A stretch of DNA of 64,000 nt from Rhodococcus pseudokoreensis. GTDB taxonomy: Bacteria; Actinomycetota; Actinomycetes; Mycobacteriales; Mycobacteriaceae. Within the stretch, counting starts at the first letter, position 1; every line of letters starts with the position of its first letter. The notes beneath the pieces were generated by a model, which made no database searches, was not told the origin of the DNA, and saw nothing but the letters and a program-made list of their open reading frames with translations. The stretch lies in contig NZ_CP070619.1 of the NCBI RefSeq assembly GCF_017068395.1, positions 7,502,001 through 7,566,000 on the forward strand. Direction: 5' to 3'. This document shows positions 33,675-41,759 of the stretch, in pieces. The position numbers and the translations under genes are program-made.

Positions 33675-34424
33675 ATGGTCAACAAAGTCTTCGCAACGGC
33701 GGCCGAGGCCGTTGCCGACGTCCCCGACGGAGCGTCCCTCGCAGTGGGTGGCTTCGGCCTCGTCGGTATCCCCTCGGTCCTCATCGACGCCCTCCTCGCA
33801 CAGGGTGCGACCGACCTCGAGACGGTCAGCAACAACTGCGGCACCGACGGATTCGGTCTGGGGCTGCTCCTCGAGCAGCACCGGATCCGGCGCACCATCA
33901 GCTCGTACGTCGGCGCCAACAAGGAATTCGCGCGGCAGTACCTCAGCGGCGAGCTCGAGGTCGAGCTCACCCCGCAGGGCACGCTGGCCGAGCGCATGCG
34001 CGCCGGGGGAGCGGGCATCCCCGCCTTCTATACCCCTGCCGGTGTCGGAACGCAGGTCGCCGACGGCGGTCTGCCGATCCGCTACGACGGCAAGGGCGGC
34101 ATCGCGGTCGCCAGCAAGCCCAAGGAGACCCGCGAGTTCGACGGGGAGGCCTTCGTTCTCGAACGCGCCATCCGCACCGACTTCGCGCTGGTCCACGCGT
34201 GGAAGGGCGACCGGCTCGGCAACCTCGTGTACCGCGAGACCGCCCGCAACTTCAACCCCGACGCCGCGGGCGCCGGTCGTATCACCATCGCGCAGGTCGA
34301 ACACCTCGTCGAGCCCGGCGAGATCGACCCCGCCGAGGTGCACACCCCGGGCATCTTCGTCCAGCGTGTGGTCGAGGTCGGCAAGCAGGAAACGGGAATC
34401 GAGAACAGGACGGTGCGGGCATGA
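33675..34424 (+). CDS. pcaI: 3-Oxoadipate CoA-transferase subunit A
   Basis: One subunit of the heterodimeric enzyme that moves CoA from succinyl-CoA to 3-oxoadipate. The 249-residue protein shows the class I CoA-transferase alpha features [18 protein letters not shown] near residue 27, [39 protein letters not shown], and [16 protein letters not shown]. The ATG at 33675 is chosen because the longer frame runs back into the operator region. It overlaps pcaJ by four bases. Confidence 0.93.
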   Translation: MVNKVFATAAEAVADVPDGASLAVGGFGLVGIPSVLIDALLAQGATDLETVSNNCGTDGFGLGLLLEQHRIRRTISSYVGANKEFARQYLSGELEVELTPQGTLAERMRAGGAGIPAFYTPAGVGTQVADGGLPIRYDGKGGIAVASKPKETREFDGEAFVLERAIRTDFALVHAWKGDRLGNLVYRETARNFNPDAAGAGRITIAQVEHLVEPGEIDPAEVHTPGIFVQRVVEVGKQETGIENRTVRA

Positions 34425-35062
34425 GCTGGACGCGTGACGAGATGGCGGCCCGGGTCGCGGCCGAACTCGAGGACGGACAGTACGTCAACCTCGGCATCGG
34501 CATGCCGACCCTGATCCCCGGTCACATCCCGGCGGGCAAGGACGTCATCCTCCACTCGGAGAACGGCATCCTCGGCGTCGGGCCGTACCCCACCGAGGGC
34601 GAGGTCGACCCCGAACTGATCAACGCGGGCAAGGAAACCATCACAGTGGAGGCCGGCGGCGCATTCTTCTCCTCGTCCGACTCCTTCTCGATGATCCGCG
34701 GCGGCAACGTCGACGTGGCCGTTCTCGGCGCGATGCAGGTCAGTAGCCACGGCGACCTGTCCAACTGGATGGTCCCCGGCGCCATGGTCAAGGGAATGGG
34801 CGGCGCGATGGACCTCGTCCACGGCGCAGGCAAGGTCATCGTGATGATGGATCACGTCACCAAGAAGGGCGAGCACAAGATCCTCGAGGAGTGCACGCTG
34901 CCGTACACCGGCAAGCGCTGCGTCCAGAAGATCGTCACCGACCTCGCCGTCATCGACGTCACCCCCGACGGACTGCGGCTCGTCGAGACCGCACCCGGTC
35001 ACAGCGTCGAGGACGTCCAGGCGGCGACCGGCGCGAAACTTCTCGTCGACGCCACCGTCTAG
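34421..35062 (+). CDS. pcaJ: 3-Oxoadipate CoA-transferase subunit B
   Basis: The catalytic subunit partner of PcaI, 213 residues. The catalytic glutamate lies in [15 protein letters not shown] near residue 47, and the glycine-rich CoA-binding loop is [35 protein letters not shown] is also conserved. Its product, 3-oxoadipyl-CoA, feeds PcaF of the divergent operon. Confidence 0.93.
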   Translation: MSWTRDEMAARVAAELEDGQYVNLGIGMPTLIPGHIPAGKDVILHSENGILGVGPYPTEGEVDPELINAGKETITVEAGGAFFSSSDSFSMIRGGNVDVAVLGAMQVSSHGDLSNWMVPGAMVKGMGGAMDLVHGAGKVIVMMDHVTKKGEHKILEECTLPYTGKRCVQKIVTDLAVIDVTPDGLRLVETAPGHSVEDVQAATGAKLLVDATV

Positions 35063-35151
35063 AACAGGCCACCCGTCCCCGCCCGACACGAACCGCGGGC
35101 GGCGGCCGGTCGTTCCCGCGCGCAGCCGTCATGGGCCCGTACCCTCTGGGC

Positions 35152-35775
35152 ATGGGTGTGAGCGTGCGGGCCGCGATCAAATCCGACATCCCCCAACTGA
35201 CGCGGGTCCTCGCGGACGCGTTCTTCGACGACCCCGTCATGGTGTGGATGTGGCCGGATCCCGAGCGCAGGCGGCGCGGCCTGCCGAGACTGTTCGGGGT
35301 GGAGATCCGCCACCACCATCTCGCCGGCGGCGGTGCCGAGGTCGCCGAGGGCGACGACGGCGTGATCCGTGGTGCCGCCATGTGGGATCCGCCGGGCGGC
35401 TGGAAGCAGTCGACGTGGTCTTCGCTCGTCAGCCTGCCAGGCCTGATCCGCGCGTTCGGCCCGCGATTGGGCGTCGGTGCCGCGGTCAGCGGAACCGTCG
35501 AGGACGCGCACCCGGTCGATCCCGCGCACTGGTATCTGGCGACGATCGGAACGTCGAGCGCGGGACGGGGCGGCGGCTACGGGACGGCGCTGCTGCGGTC
35601 GCGGCTCGACCGTTGTGATGCCGAGGGAATCCCGGCGTACCTGGAGTCGAGCAAGAAGGACAACATTTCGTACTATCAGCGGTTCGGCTTCGACGTCACC
35701 GGTGAGATCCGGATCCCGGACGGCGGGCCGACACTGTGGGCGATGTGGCGGGAGCCCGTCCGCGCGAACCCTTAG
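35152..35775 (+). CDS. GNAT-family N-acetyltransferase
   Basis: The 207-residue protein has a GCN5-related acetyltransferase core. The N-terminal part reads VRAAIKSDIPQLTRVLADAFFDDPV, and acetyl-CoA-binding motif A appears as WYLATIGTSSAGRGGGYGTALLRSRLD near residue 145. The end YYQRFGFDVTGEI is also typical. The substrate is unknown. Alternative starts at 35131 (ATG) and 35158 (GTG) exist. Its stop codon lies inside the iron box of the next gene, so the two are independent transcription units. Confidence 0.75.
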   Translation: MGVSVRAAIKSDIPQLTRVLADAFFDDPVMVWMWPDPERRRRGLPRLFGVEIRHHHLAGGGAEVAEGDDGVIRGAAMWDPPGGWKQSTWSSLVSLPGLIRAFGPRLGVGAAVSGTVEDAHPVDPAHWYLATIGTSSAGRGGGYGTALLRSRLDRCDAEGIPAYLESSKKDNISYYQRFGFDVTGEIRIPDGGPTLWAMWREPVRANP

Positions 35776-35800
35776 GCTAAGCTCGGCAAGCCTTACCTAA
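35772..35800 (+). promoter_or_regulatory. IdeR/DtxR iron box
   Basis: CTCGGCAAGCCTTACCTAA (35782-35800) matches the IdeR consensus TTAGGTTAGGCTAACCTAA at 13 of 19 positions. TTAGGCTAAGCT (35772-35783) supplies a second left half-site, so two overlapping sites are possible. The position, 38 bases before the siderophore-binding protein gene, is that of a typical iron-repressed promoter. Confidence 0.75.
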
Positions 35801-35837
35801 GTGGATCGGAATACCTGGTAGACGAGAGGGTCGCCGC

Positions 35838-36851
35838 ATGAACGTGGGACAACAGAGGATCGGCGTCAGCCGACGCGGATTCCTCCTGGGTACCGGGGGA
35901 GCGCTGCTCGCGTTCGCCGCGGCCTGCAGCAGCTCGGACGGCGACGGCAGTGGCAACGGCAACGCGCCCGACGGCCCCGTCGTCGCCCACAAGTACGGCG
36001 AGACCCAGGTGCCCACGGACCCGCAGCGCATCGTCAGCGTCGGCTACAACGATCAGGACACGATCCTCGCGCTCGGCGGCCCCCTGGCCGGCACGTTCGA
36101 CTGGTACGGCGACTACCCCTACGGCGTGTGGCCGTGGGCGCAGGACCTCCTCGGCGATTCGAAGCCGGAGATCGTCGGCACGGCGTCCACCAACATCGAC
36201 TTCGAGAAAGTCGCGGCCGTCGCCCCGGACCTGGTGGTCGGCACCTACTCCGGCCTCACCCAGGCCCAGTACGACAAGCTCAGCGCCATCGCGCCGACGG
36301 TCGCGCAACCCAAGGAGTTCGCCGACTACGGCGTCCCGTGGCAGGACCAGACGCGGATTCTCGGCGACGCACTCGGCAAGAAGGACAAGGCCGCCGAACT
36401 GGTGTCCGGTGTCGAGACGCAGTTCGCCGACGCCCGGGCCGCCAACCCGGCGTTCGCGGGCAAGACCGTCCTCGTCGGTGCCCTCAAGGGGCCGGGACAG
36501 TTCGGTGTGTACGGCCCGGAGGACCCGAAGGTTCGATTCTTCACCGAACTCGGTTTCGTGAACCCCCCTGTGACGGAACAGATCACCGGCAACTTCGCGG
36601 AGATCAGCACGGAGCAACTGTCGCTCGCGAACGTCGACCTCCTCGTCTGGTATGCGGGCGGCGGCTACGGCGACAAGCTGCGCGCGGAACTCGACAAGAC
36701 GCCGATCTATCAGGAACTCGACGTGGTGAAGGCCGGCCGCACGATCACGCTCGAGGACGCCGCCGCCGAGGCGATGGCGTGGAGCACCGTACTGAGCCTG
36801 CCGTACGCGTTGAACGAGATCCCGCCGCGGGTCGCGCCCCTGCTCGCCTGA
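35838..36851 (+). CDS. Iron-siderophore ABC binding lipoprotein
   Basis: This 337-residue protein binds ferric siderophore outside the membrane. It carries a twin-arginine signal (VSRRGFLLGTGGALLAFAAAC) that also ends in a lipobox cysteine, so it should be exported folded and lipidated. The mature part has the FecB/FhuD type III binding fold: VPTDPQRIVSVGYNDQD, VAAVAPDLVVGTYSG, and the linking helix around LGDALGKKDKAAELV. No permease or ATPase is adjacent, so it must work with importer genes elsewhere. The upstream iron box implies expression under iron limitation. Confidence 0.85.
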   Translation: MNVGQQRIGVSRRGFLLGTGGALLAFAAACSSSDGDGSGNGNAPDGPVVAHKYGETQVPTDPQRIVSVGYNDQDTILALGGPLAGTFDWYGDYPYGVWPWAQDLLGDSKPEIVGTASTNIDFEKVAAVAPDLVVGTYSGLTQAQYDKLSAIAPTVAQPKEFADYGVPWQDQTRILGDALGKKDKAAELVSGVETQFADARAANPAFAGKTVLVGALKGPGQFGVYGPEDPKVRFFTELGFVNPPVTEQITGNFAEISTEQLSLANVDLLVWYAGGGYGDKLRAELDKTPIYQELDVVKAGRTITLEDAAAEAMAWSTVLSLPYALNEIPPRVAPLLA

Positions 36852-36899
36852 GTCGCGGATGTCCGACGGCATGAGCCCGGTTCGTGATACCAACGACTC

Positions 36900-38948
36900 G
36901 TGACCGCCATTCCTGAACTCCACGCCGGAACTCCGTTCGACGACCTCGACGACTATCTCGCGCTCGGTCGCGTCGGCGGCCTCGCGCTGTCGGCGGACGG
37001 GCGTAGGCTCGTCGTCGCGCAGTCGACGCTCGACGAGAAGTCGACGAAGTACGTCACCGCCCTGTGGGAGATCGATCCCACCGGCGAGTTCGCGGCGCGC
37101 CGGCTCACCCGCGGTCGTACCGGGGAGTCCAACGCGACGTTCACCAGCGACGGCGACCTCCTCTTCACGTCCTCCCGGCCGACGCAGGACGAGGACGACC
37201 TCCCCGACGACCTGTGGCGACTGCCCGCGCGGGGCGGCGAAGCGGTGATCGTCGCGCGACGCGGCGGCGGCATCACCGGGGTGCGTGCCGCACGGTGCGC
37301 CCCGCGGTTCGTCGTCACCACCGGCGTTCTCGGTGGATCCGGCGACGCCGCCGACGACGAGCGGGTGCGTGCCGAGCGCAAGGAGAAGAAGGTCTCGGCG
37401 ATCCTGCACACGGGCTACCCGATCCGCTACTGGGACCACGATCTCGGTCCCGACGTGCCGCACCTGCTGTCCGCCCCGCTGGACGCGCTCGCGGAGAACG
37501 GTCACGAGCCACAGCTCACCGATCTCACACCGATGCCGGGTCCGGCGCTGCGGGAGGCGAACTACGCGCTGAGCGACGACGGCGCGTTCGTCGTGACGTC
37601 GTGGACGGTTCCCGGTCCGCTGGCATCGATCCGGAACATCCTGGTGCGCGTCGACACCGAGACGGGGGCGCGTACCGTCCTCGTCGACGACGGCGACGCC
37701 GACCTGTCGGACCCGGTGATCTCCCCGGACTGCCGACACGTCGTGTTCACGCGGGAATCGCATGCGACACCCGACTCCGCGCCGCGATTCACGCTGCACC
37801 GGTACAGCTTCGACACCGGCACCGTCACGGACGTGGCGCCCGGGTGGGAGCGGTGGGCCACGTCCGTGGTCTGGTTGTCCGATGGCTCGGGTCTTCTCGT
37901 GACCGCCGACGACCGCGGGCGCGCACCGATCTTCCTCCTCCGCGACGGCGCGGACCCCACGCCGGTCACGACCGACGACTCCGCATACACCGACCTGCAG
38001 GTCGCTCCGGACGGGTCCACGGTGTTCGCGCTGCGGGCGTCGTACGCGGCGCCGCCGCACCCGGTGCGCATCGACATCACCACCGGCGCCGTGTCGCTGC
38101 TGAAGGCGCCCGCGGACCTCCCTGAACTCCCGGGCACGCTGACGGAGGTCGAGACGGTCGCCGCGGACGGCGCAGCGGTGCGTGCGTGGCTCGCGGTGCC
38201 GACCGGTGCTTCCGCCCACGCGCCGGTGCCGCTCGCGCTGTGGGTGCACGGCGGCCCCCTGGGTTCGTGGAACACCTGGTCGTGGCGGTGGAACCCGTGG
38301 CTGCTGGTGGCGCGGGGATACGCCGTGCTGCTGCCGGACCCGGCTCTGTCCACCGGCTACGGGCAGGAGTTCGTCGAACGCGGCTGGGGCAAATGGGGCA
38401 AGGCGCCGTTCACCGACCTCATGTCGATCACCGACGCCGCGGTGGCGCTGCCCGAGATCGACGAGAAGCGCACCGCGGCGATGGGCGGATCGTTCGGCGG
38501 ATACATGGCCAACTGGATCGCCGGCCACACCGACCGGTTCAAGGCGATCGTCACCCACGCGAGCCTGTGGGCGCTGGACCAGTTCGGCCCCACCACCGAC
38601 GCCGCCTGGTACTGGCAGCGGGAGATGACCCCCGAGATGGCGGTGGAGAACTCACCGCACCTGTACGTCGCGGACATCGTGACGCCGATGCTGGTCATCC
38701 ACGGCGACAAGGACTTTCGCGTCCCGATCGGCGACGGGCTGCGGCTGTGGTTCGAGCTGCTGTCCGAGTCGGGGCTGCCCGCGGACGACGACGGGGTCTC
38801 CGACCACCGCTTCCTCTACTTTCCGGACGAGAACCACTGGATCCTCACCCCGCAGAACGCGAAGGTCTGGTACCAGGTGGTGCTGTCGTTCCTCTCGGAG
38901 CACGTGCGGGGCGAGGACGTCGCGCTGCCCGAGATCCTGGGCGGGTAG
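36900..38948 (+). CDS. S9-family (prolyl oligopeptidase-type) peptidase
   Basis: The 682-residue protein has an N-terminal beta-propeller-like half (repeated strand patterns such as LALSADGRRLVVAQS and VISPDCRHVVFTRES) and a C-terminal alpha/beta hydrolase. The catalytic serine is Ser531 in AAMGGSFGGYMANWI. The acid is in HGDKDFRVPIGDG and the histidine in YFPDENHWIL near the end. ALWVHGGPLGSWNTWSW forms the oxyanion region. There is no signal peptide, so it is cytoplasmic and probably trims short peptides. The GTG start at 36900 follows the binding-protein gene by 48 bases. Confidence 0.85.
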   Translation: MTAIPELHAGTPFDDLDDYLALGRVGGLALSADGRRLVVAQSTLDEKSTKYVTALWEIDPTGEFAARRLTRGRTGESNATFTSDGDLLFTSSRPTQDEDDLPDDLWRLPARGGEAVIVARRGGGITGVRAARCAPRFVVTTGVLGGSGDAADDERVRAERKEKKVSAILHTGYPIRYWDHDLGPDVPHLLSAPLDALAENGHEPQLTDLTPMPGPALREANYALSDDGAFVVTSWTVPGPLASIRNILVRVDTETGARTVLVDDGDADLSDPVISPDCRHVVFTRESHATPDSAPRFTLHRYSFDTGTVTDVAPGWERWATSVVWLSDGSGLLVTADDRGRAPIFLLRDGADPTPVTTDDSAYTDLQVAPDGSTVFALRASYAAPPHPVRIDITTGAVSLLKAPADLPELPGTLTEVETVAADGAAVRAWLAVPTGASAHAPVPLALWVHGGPLGSWNTWSWRWNPWLLVARGYAVLLPDPALSTGYGQEFVERGWGKWGKAPFTDLMSITDAAVALPEIDEKRTAAMGGSFGGYMANWIAGHTDRFKAIVTHASLWALDQFGPTTDAAWYWQREMTPEMAVENSPHLYVADIVTPMLVIHGDKDFRVPIGDGLRLWFELLSESGLPADDDGVSDHRFLYFPDENHWILTPQNAKVWYQVVLSFLSEHVRGEDVALPEILGG

Positions 38949-38989
38949 GCGTCAGCCGGTAGGCGGGCCAGGGCCGCGCCGAGGCGGTG

Positions 38990-39250
38990 TCACGCCCGCC
39001 TCTCGCGGCCCCGGTCGAACTCCTTGCCGCCCCACACCCCGGACTGAGCGGTCGCCCTGGCGAAGAGCTCGCAGCGGATCCGCAGCGCGCAGTGCCGGCA
39101 CACGTCGCGCGCGTACGCGAAATCCTCGGTCGGGAAGGGGAACCACCGGTCCGGCTCGGGGTCGTTGCGGCACGCGGCGTCGACCCACCCGGCGGGATCG
39201 TCGGAGACGGGCAGCAGTGTGGACAGGGTCGTGTCCAGGACGTCGGTCAT
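38990..39250 (-). CDS. WhiB-like iron-sulfur regulator
   Basis: This 86-residue protein has the four cysteines that bind a [4Fe-4S] cluster: one in DAACRND, then CRHC and a fourth in IRCELF. The WhiB turn motif GVWGGKE and a basic C-terminus (DRGRERRA) for DNA contact follow. WhiB-like proteins act as redox- or NO-sensitive transcription factors working with sigma factor region 4. I start at the ATG at 39250, with GGGAGA upstream. Its paralogue identity cannot be fixed by eye. The leader contains a 27-base tandem repeat. Confidence 0.88.
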   Translation of the reverse strand: MTDVLDTTLSTLLPVSDDPAGWVDAACRNDPEPDRWFPFPTEDFAYARDVCRHCALRIRCELFARATAQSGVWGGKEFDRGRERRA

Positions 39251-39265
39251 CGGGAGATCTCCCCT

Positions 39266-39319
39266 TTCCGGGAGAAGTCGGTCGGTGGGAACTTCCGGGA
39301 GAAGTCGGTCGGTGGAGGC
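39266..39319 (-). repeat. 27-bp tandem duplication in the whiB-like leader
   Basis: Two adjacent units (39266-39292 and 39293-39319) begin with the same 23 bases, starting TTCCGGGAGAAGTCGG, and differ only at the end. They lie 16-69 bases upstream of the whiB-like start codon and therefore in its promoter or 5' untranslated region. The unit holds CCGGGA..TCGG elements that could bind a regulator twice. The length is a multiple of three but no gene reads through it convincingly. Confidence 0.85.
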
Positions 39320-39342
39320 GGAATGCCCCAGGGATCTCGCGG

Positions 39343-39894
39343 CTACACCGCCGCGAGATCCCGCCAGATCTGCCGTTGCGCCTTCTCGATGTGCCGCGGC
39401 GCCTTCGGCTCCCACAGGAGCGGCATTCCCGCCTCCTCCGGCGTGCGGTCGGCCTTCCGCTGGTTGCAGGGGGCGCAGCACGCCACGAGGTTGGCCCACG
39501 TGTTCGGGCCGCCGCGGCTCCTCGGCAGCACGTGATCGATGGTCGTCGCGACCGGCTCGGCGCAATAGCCGCAACGATTGCGGTCGCGCCGGAACACGCC
39601 CGCGAACGTCGCGCGACTGCTGTCGGTCACCAGCACGGAGTGCTGGACGTAGACGTACCGCAGCAGTCGGATGGTCTGCGGCAGGCCGATCTCGACGTGC
39701 TGCGACCGGATCGGGAACGGCGGCTCCCGATCGGCGACCGTCTCGGCGGCGCCGACACTGATCAGCACCACCGCGCGTTCCGCGGGAATCTCACAGAGCG
39801 CCTCGTATGTGACGTTGAGGACCAGCACGGCGGCACGCGACCAGGTGCGGGCGTCGAGCGTGGTCGAGGACGGGTTACGGGATACGTACCTCAC
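39343..39894 (-). CDS. HNH endonuclease
   Basis: The 183-residue protein carries a compact HNH domain near its C-terminus: zinc-binding RCGYCAEP, the core TIDHVLPRSRGG, then NLVACCAPCNQRKADRTP. The N-terminal 100 residues (VLVLNVTYEALCEIPAERAVVLI, then RYVYVQHSVLV) match the extended form of a widely conserved actinobacterial HNH family of unknown role. It differs from the 13E12-type remnant at the left end of the window. The start is the GTG at 39894. It is on the same strand as the whiB-like gene but 92 bases upstream of it, with the repeat between. Confidence 0.8.
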   Translation of the reverse strand: MRYVSRNPSSTTLDARTWSRAAVLVLNVTYEALCEIPAERAVVLISVGAAETVADREPPFPIRSQHVEIGLPQTIRLLRYVYVQHSVLVTDSSRATFAGVFRRDRNRCGYCAEPVATTIDHVLPRSRGGPNTWANLVACCAPCNQRKADRTPEEAGMPLLWEPKAPRHIEKAQRQIWRDLAAV

Positions 39895-40312
39895 GGGTCT
39901 TCTCGGTTCTGTCGTCGGGTCGCGGCGGTGGAGGCACGCCTGCCGACGATCGTCGATTCGGGCGTGTCAGGCGGAGCGCTGGGGCTTCGCCGCGGGCATG
40001 ATCCCGCGTTCGCCTTGCCGGCAGGCCGGGAAGGAAGGGGCGTTGCCCAGGCGTGACGGGCGCAACGCGACCGCGTGGGCAGCAGGCAGTGCGCGCATCG
40101 CTACTTCCTTCCTCGAGTCGACGTGTGAACCGATCGGAACCCGTCGAGCATGGCACACCGCTGCGCCCGCGTCCTGGCATTTTTCGCGCCGTGGGACCCG
40201 CGAACAGGGGCCCGACGAATCGGACAGGACGCGCGACACGTCCGATGGATGCGGTGAAGTGGCCGTTCAATCGCTACGGTGTTCGATACGTACCCCGAAT
40301 GAAGGAGACATC
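39895..40312. other. 418-base gap upstream of mihF
   Basis: This stretch lies between the divergent HNH and mihF genes. It contains the small leftward ORF at 39967-40098 and, further right, the promoter region of mihF. The AT-richer part from 40255 to 40300 probably holds the -10 (TACGGT at 40275-40280 is a weak candidate). GGACAGGACGCGCGACACGTCC around 40219-40241 can form a short hairpin. I see no tRNA or other RNA gene. Confidence 0.5.
39967..40098 (-). CDS. Candidate 43-residue small protein
   Basis: An ATG at 40098 is preceded by GAAGGAAG at ideal spacing (5 bases) and opens a 43-codon frame ending in TGA, 72 bases before the HNH gene on the same strand. The peptide is basic, starts MRALPAAHAVALRPSRLG, contains a single cysteine in FPACRQGER, and ends AAKPQRSA. 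I do not recognise it. It could be a genuine small protein, a leader peptide of the HNH gene, or chance. The ribosome site is better than expected by chance. Confidence 0.4.
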   Translation of the reverse strand: MRALPAAHAVALRPSRLGNAPSFPACRQGERGIMPAAKPQRSA

Positions 40313-40624
40313 GTGGCACTTCCCCAGCTCACTGACGAACAGCGGGCAGCAGCTCTCGAGAAGGCCGCCGCCGCTCGTAAGGCACGCGCAGAGCTCAAGG
40401 ACAAGCTCAAGTCCGGTGACATCACCCTCAAGCAGGTCCTTTCCAAGGCTGATGTCGACGACATCATCGGCAAGACCAAGGTCAGCGCCATCCTGGAAGC
40501 CCTGCCGAAGATCGGCAAGGTCAAGGCCCAGGAGATCATGGCCAACCTCGAGATCGCGCCGACCCGCCGCCTCCGTGGCCTCGGTGACCGTCAGCGCGAC
40601 GCCCTGCTGGCTCACTTCAGCTGA
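40313..40624 (+). CDS. mihF: Mycobacterial-type integration host factor (mIHF)
   Basis: A 103-residue nucleoid protein found in actinobacteria and unrelated in fold to E. coli IHF. It begins ALPQLTDEQRAAALEKAAAAR and has a charged helical middle (RAELKDKLKSGDITLKQVL). A helix-two-turn-helix DNA-binding region resembling ribosomal S13 (LPKIGKVKAQEIMANLEIAPTRRLRGLG) follows. The GTG at 40313 is preceded by GAAGGAGA. mIHF bends DNA, is needed for phage L5 integration in mycobacteria, and is abundant. A strong terminator follows directly, so it is monocistronic. Confidence 0.93.
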   Translation: MALPQLTDEQRAAALEKAAAARKARAELKDKLKSGDITLKQVLSKADVDDIIGKTKVSAILEALPKIGKVKAQEIMANLEIAPTRRLRGLGDRQRDALLAHFS

Positions 40625-40633
40625 CACGTTTCC

Positions 40634-40676
40634 CGGGTGCCCGCCCCACGCCGTCCGGCGTCGGGGTGGGCACCCG
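40634..40676 (+). terminator. Hairpin terminator of mihF
   Basis: CGGGTGCCCGCCCCACGCC pairs with GGCGTCGGGGTGGGCACCCG around the loop GTCC, with one G-U pair and one bulge. The stem of about 19 pairs begins 10 bases after the mihF stop, and GCGTTTCCCC follows. Confidence 0.8.
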
Positions 40677-40782
40677 GATGCGTTTCCCCTCATTCCTTCG
40701 ATCGAGTGCAACCTGACGGTTGCGCAAGGAACCGTCGATGTGCAACCGTGGGGTAGCACATTGTCGAGAGGTGAGGATGATC

Positions 40783-41244
40783 ATGAGCGTTCCGGATACG
40801 TCCCAGGACAGGATCGAGCGCGAGATCCAGATCGACGCCCCCGTCGAGCGGGTGTTCCGGCTGGTGAGTGAACCCGGCTGGTTCATCGGCGACGGAGATC
40901 CCGGCAAGACCACCACCACACGCGAAGGCGACGTCTTCGTCGTCGACTTTCCGCCGTACGGGCGCTTCCCGATTCTTCCGGTGAAGTCCGACGCACCGCA
41001 CTACGTCTCGTTCCGCGGCGGAGACGATCCCGCGCAGCCGCTGGTGGAGGGCACGTCCACCCTGGTCGAATTCTTCCTGTCCGAGCGGGACGGCGGCACC
41101 CTCCTGCGCGTCGTCGAGTCCGGCTTCGCTGCCCTGTACCCGAGCGCCGAGCGTCGCGCCTCCGCTATCGAGGGCAATGTCGATGGCTGGGCGATGCAAC
41201 TCGCGTTCGCCAAGCGGGCCGCCGAAAGCGGCCGGGGCCAATAG
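40783..41244 (+). CDS. SRPBCC (AHSA1-like) domain protein
   Basis: The 153-residue protein is a single START/Bet v1-like domain. IEREIQIDAPVERVFRLVSEPG at the N-terminus and GGTLLRVVESGFAAL followed by a long C-terminal helix (GNVDGWAMQLAFAKRAA) are the usual signs of the Activator-of-Hsp90-homologue group. These proteins bind small hydrophobic ligands; no specific role can be given. The ATG at 40783 fits the AGGTGAGG site. It stands alone between two terminator-like hairpins. Confidence 0.8.
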   Translation: MSVPDTSQDRIEREIQIDAPVERVFRLVSEPGWFIGDGDPGKTTTTREGDVFVVDFPPYGRFPILPVKSDAPHYVSFRGGDDPAQPLVEGTSTLVEFFLSERDGGTLLRVVESGFAALYPSAERRASAIEGNVDGWAMQLAFAKRAAESGRGQ

Positions 41245-41261
41245 TTCGGCGGCTGATGCGT

Positions 41262-41304
41262 CGACCTCGCCGACCGCAGTCGGGGGTTGCGGTCAGCGAG
41301 GTCG
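41262..41304 (+). terminator. Terminator-like hairpin after the SRPBCC gene
   Basis: CGACCTCGCCGACCGC (41262-41277) pairs with GCGGTCAGCGAGGTCG (41289-41304) with a single mismatch. The 16-position stem starts 17 bases after the stop codon. Confidence 0.75.
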
Positions 41305-41550
41305 GTGTACCGCCGGTTCAGGCAGGCACGCCCGGATAGTCGTCGGGCCCGCGTGATTCGTTACGCGTCCATTTTCCTCCGATGGCGACGGGACGGAATC
41401 GGGGAGTAAGTCTTTGGTCCCCCGGTGTCGGCGGGAACACCACCGGCGCGCCGTCGCCGTGTCGCCGCCGATCGGCGGGTGTTTCGATGCATACTCGACA
41501 TTCTCGAGTGGTTGCCGCATCGGATGCGGCAGACGAACCGGAGGAATCCC
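41305..41550 (+). promoter_or_regulatory. Gap with two hairpins upstream of a small ORF
   Basis: No gene is evident here. ACTCGA (41493-41498) and TCGAGT (41504-41509) form one inverted repeat. GCCGCAT (41514-41520) and ATGCGGC (41524-41530) form another with a 3-base loop, immediately before the GGAGG ribosome site of the 50-codon ORF. The region should contain the promoter for that ORF and perhaps for valS. Confidence 0.5.
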
Positions 41551-41703
41551 TTGAACGACCACCACGTGCAGCTCTTCTCCGAGCTGCACAGCACCGCAGG
41601 ATCCCAGGCAGGCGGAGAAGACGCCGGCGAGGCGCTGCGTCCCGTCGACCCGGAGCACCGTACCGCCACCGAGGTGCACCGCGCGCTGTTCAGCGACCAG
41701 TAG
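41551..41703 (+). CDS. Candidate 50-residue small protein upstream of valS
   Basis: A TTG at 41551 has a near-perfect ribosome site, CGGAGGAAT, 6 bases upstream. The 50-residue product is acidic and hydrophilic: it begins with MNDHHVQLFSELHSTAG, has the middle GGEDAGEALRPVDPEHRT, and ends HRALFSDQ. No membrane segment or known motif is visible. It ends 56 bases before valS on the same strand and may be co-transcribed. Codon use in this frame is typical of the neighbourhood (third positions mostly G or C). I do not recognise the family. Confidence 0.5.
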   Translation: MNDHHVQLFSELHSTAGSQAGGEDAGEALRPVDPEHRTATEVHRALFSDQ

Positions 41704-41759
41704 CGGGGCGGCACGGTAGCCCCGTCGTGGGTCGTCGGTGCGTTCATTAGACTCGACGG

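Noticed and set aside
41305..41550. T-box riboswitch before valS
   Set aside because: No T-box sequence (TGGNACCGCG-like) or specifier arrangement was seen; the hairpins are short and precede a small ORF instead.
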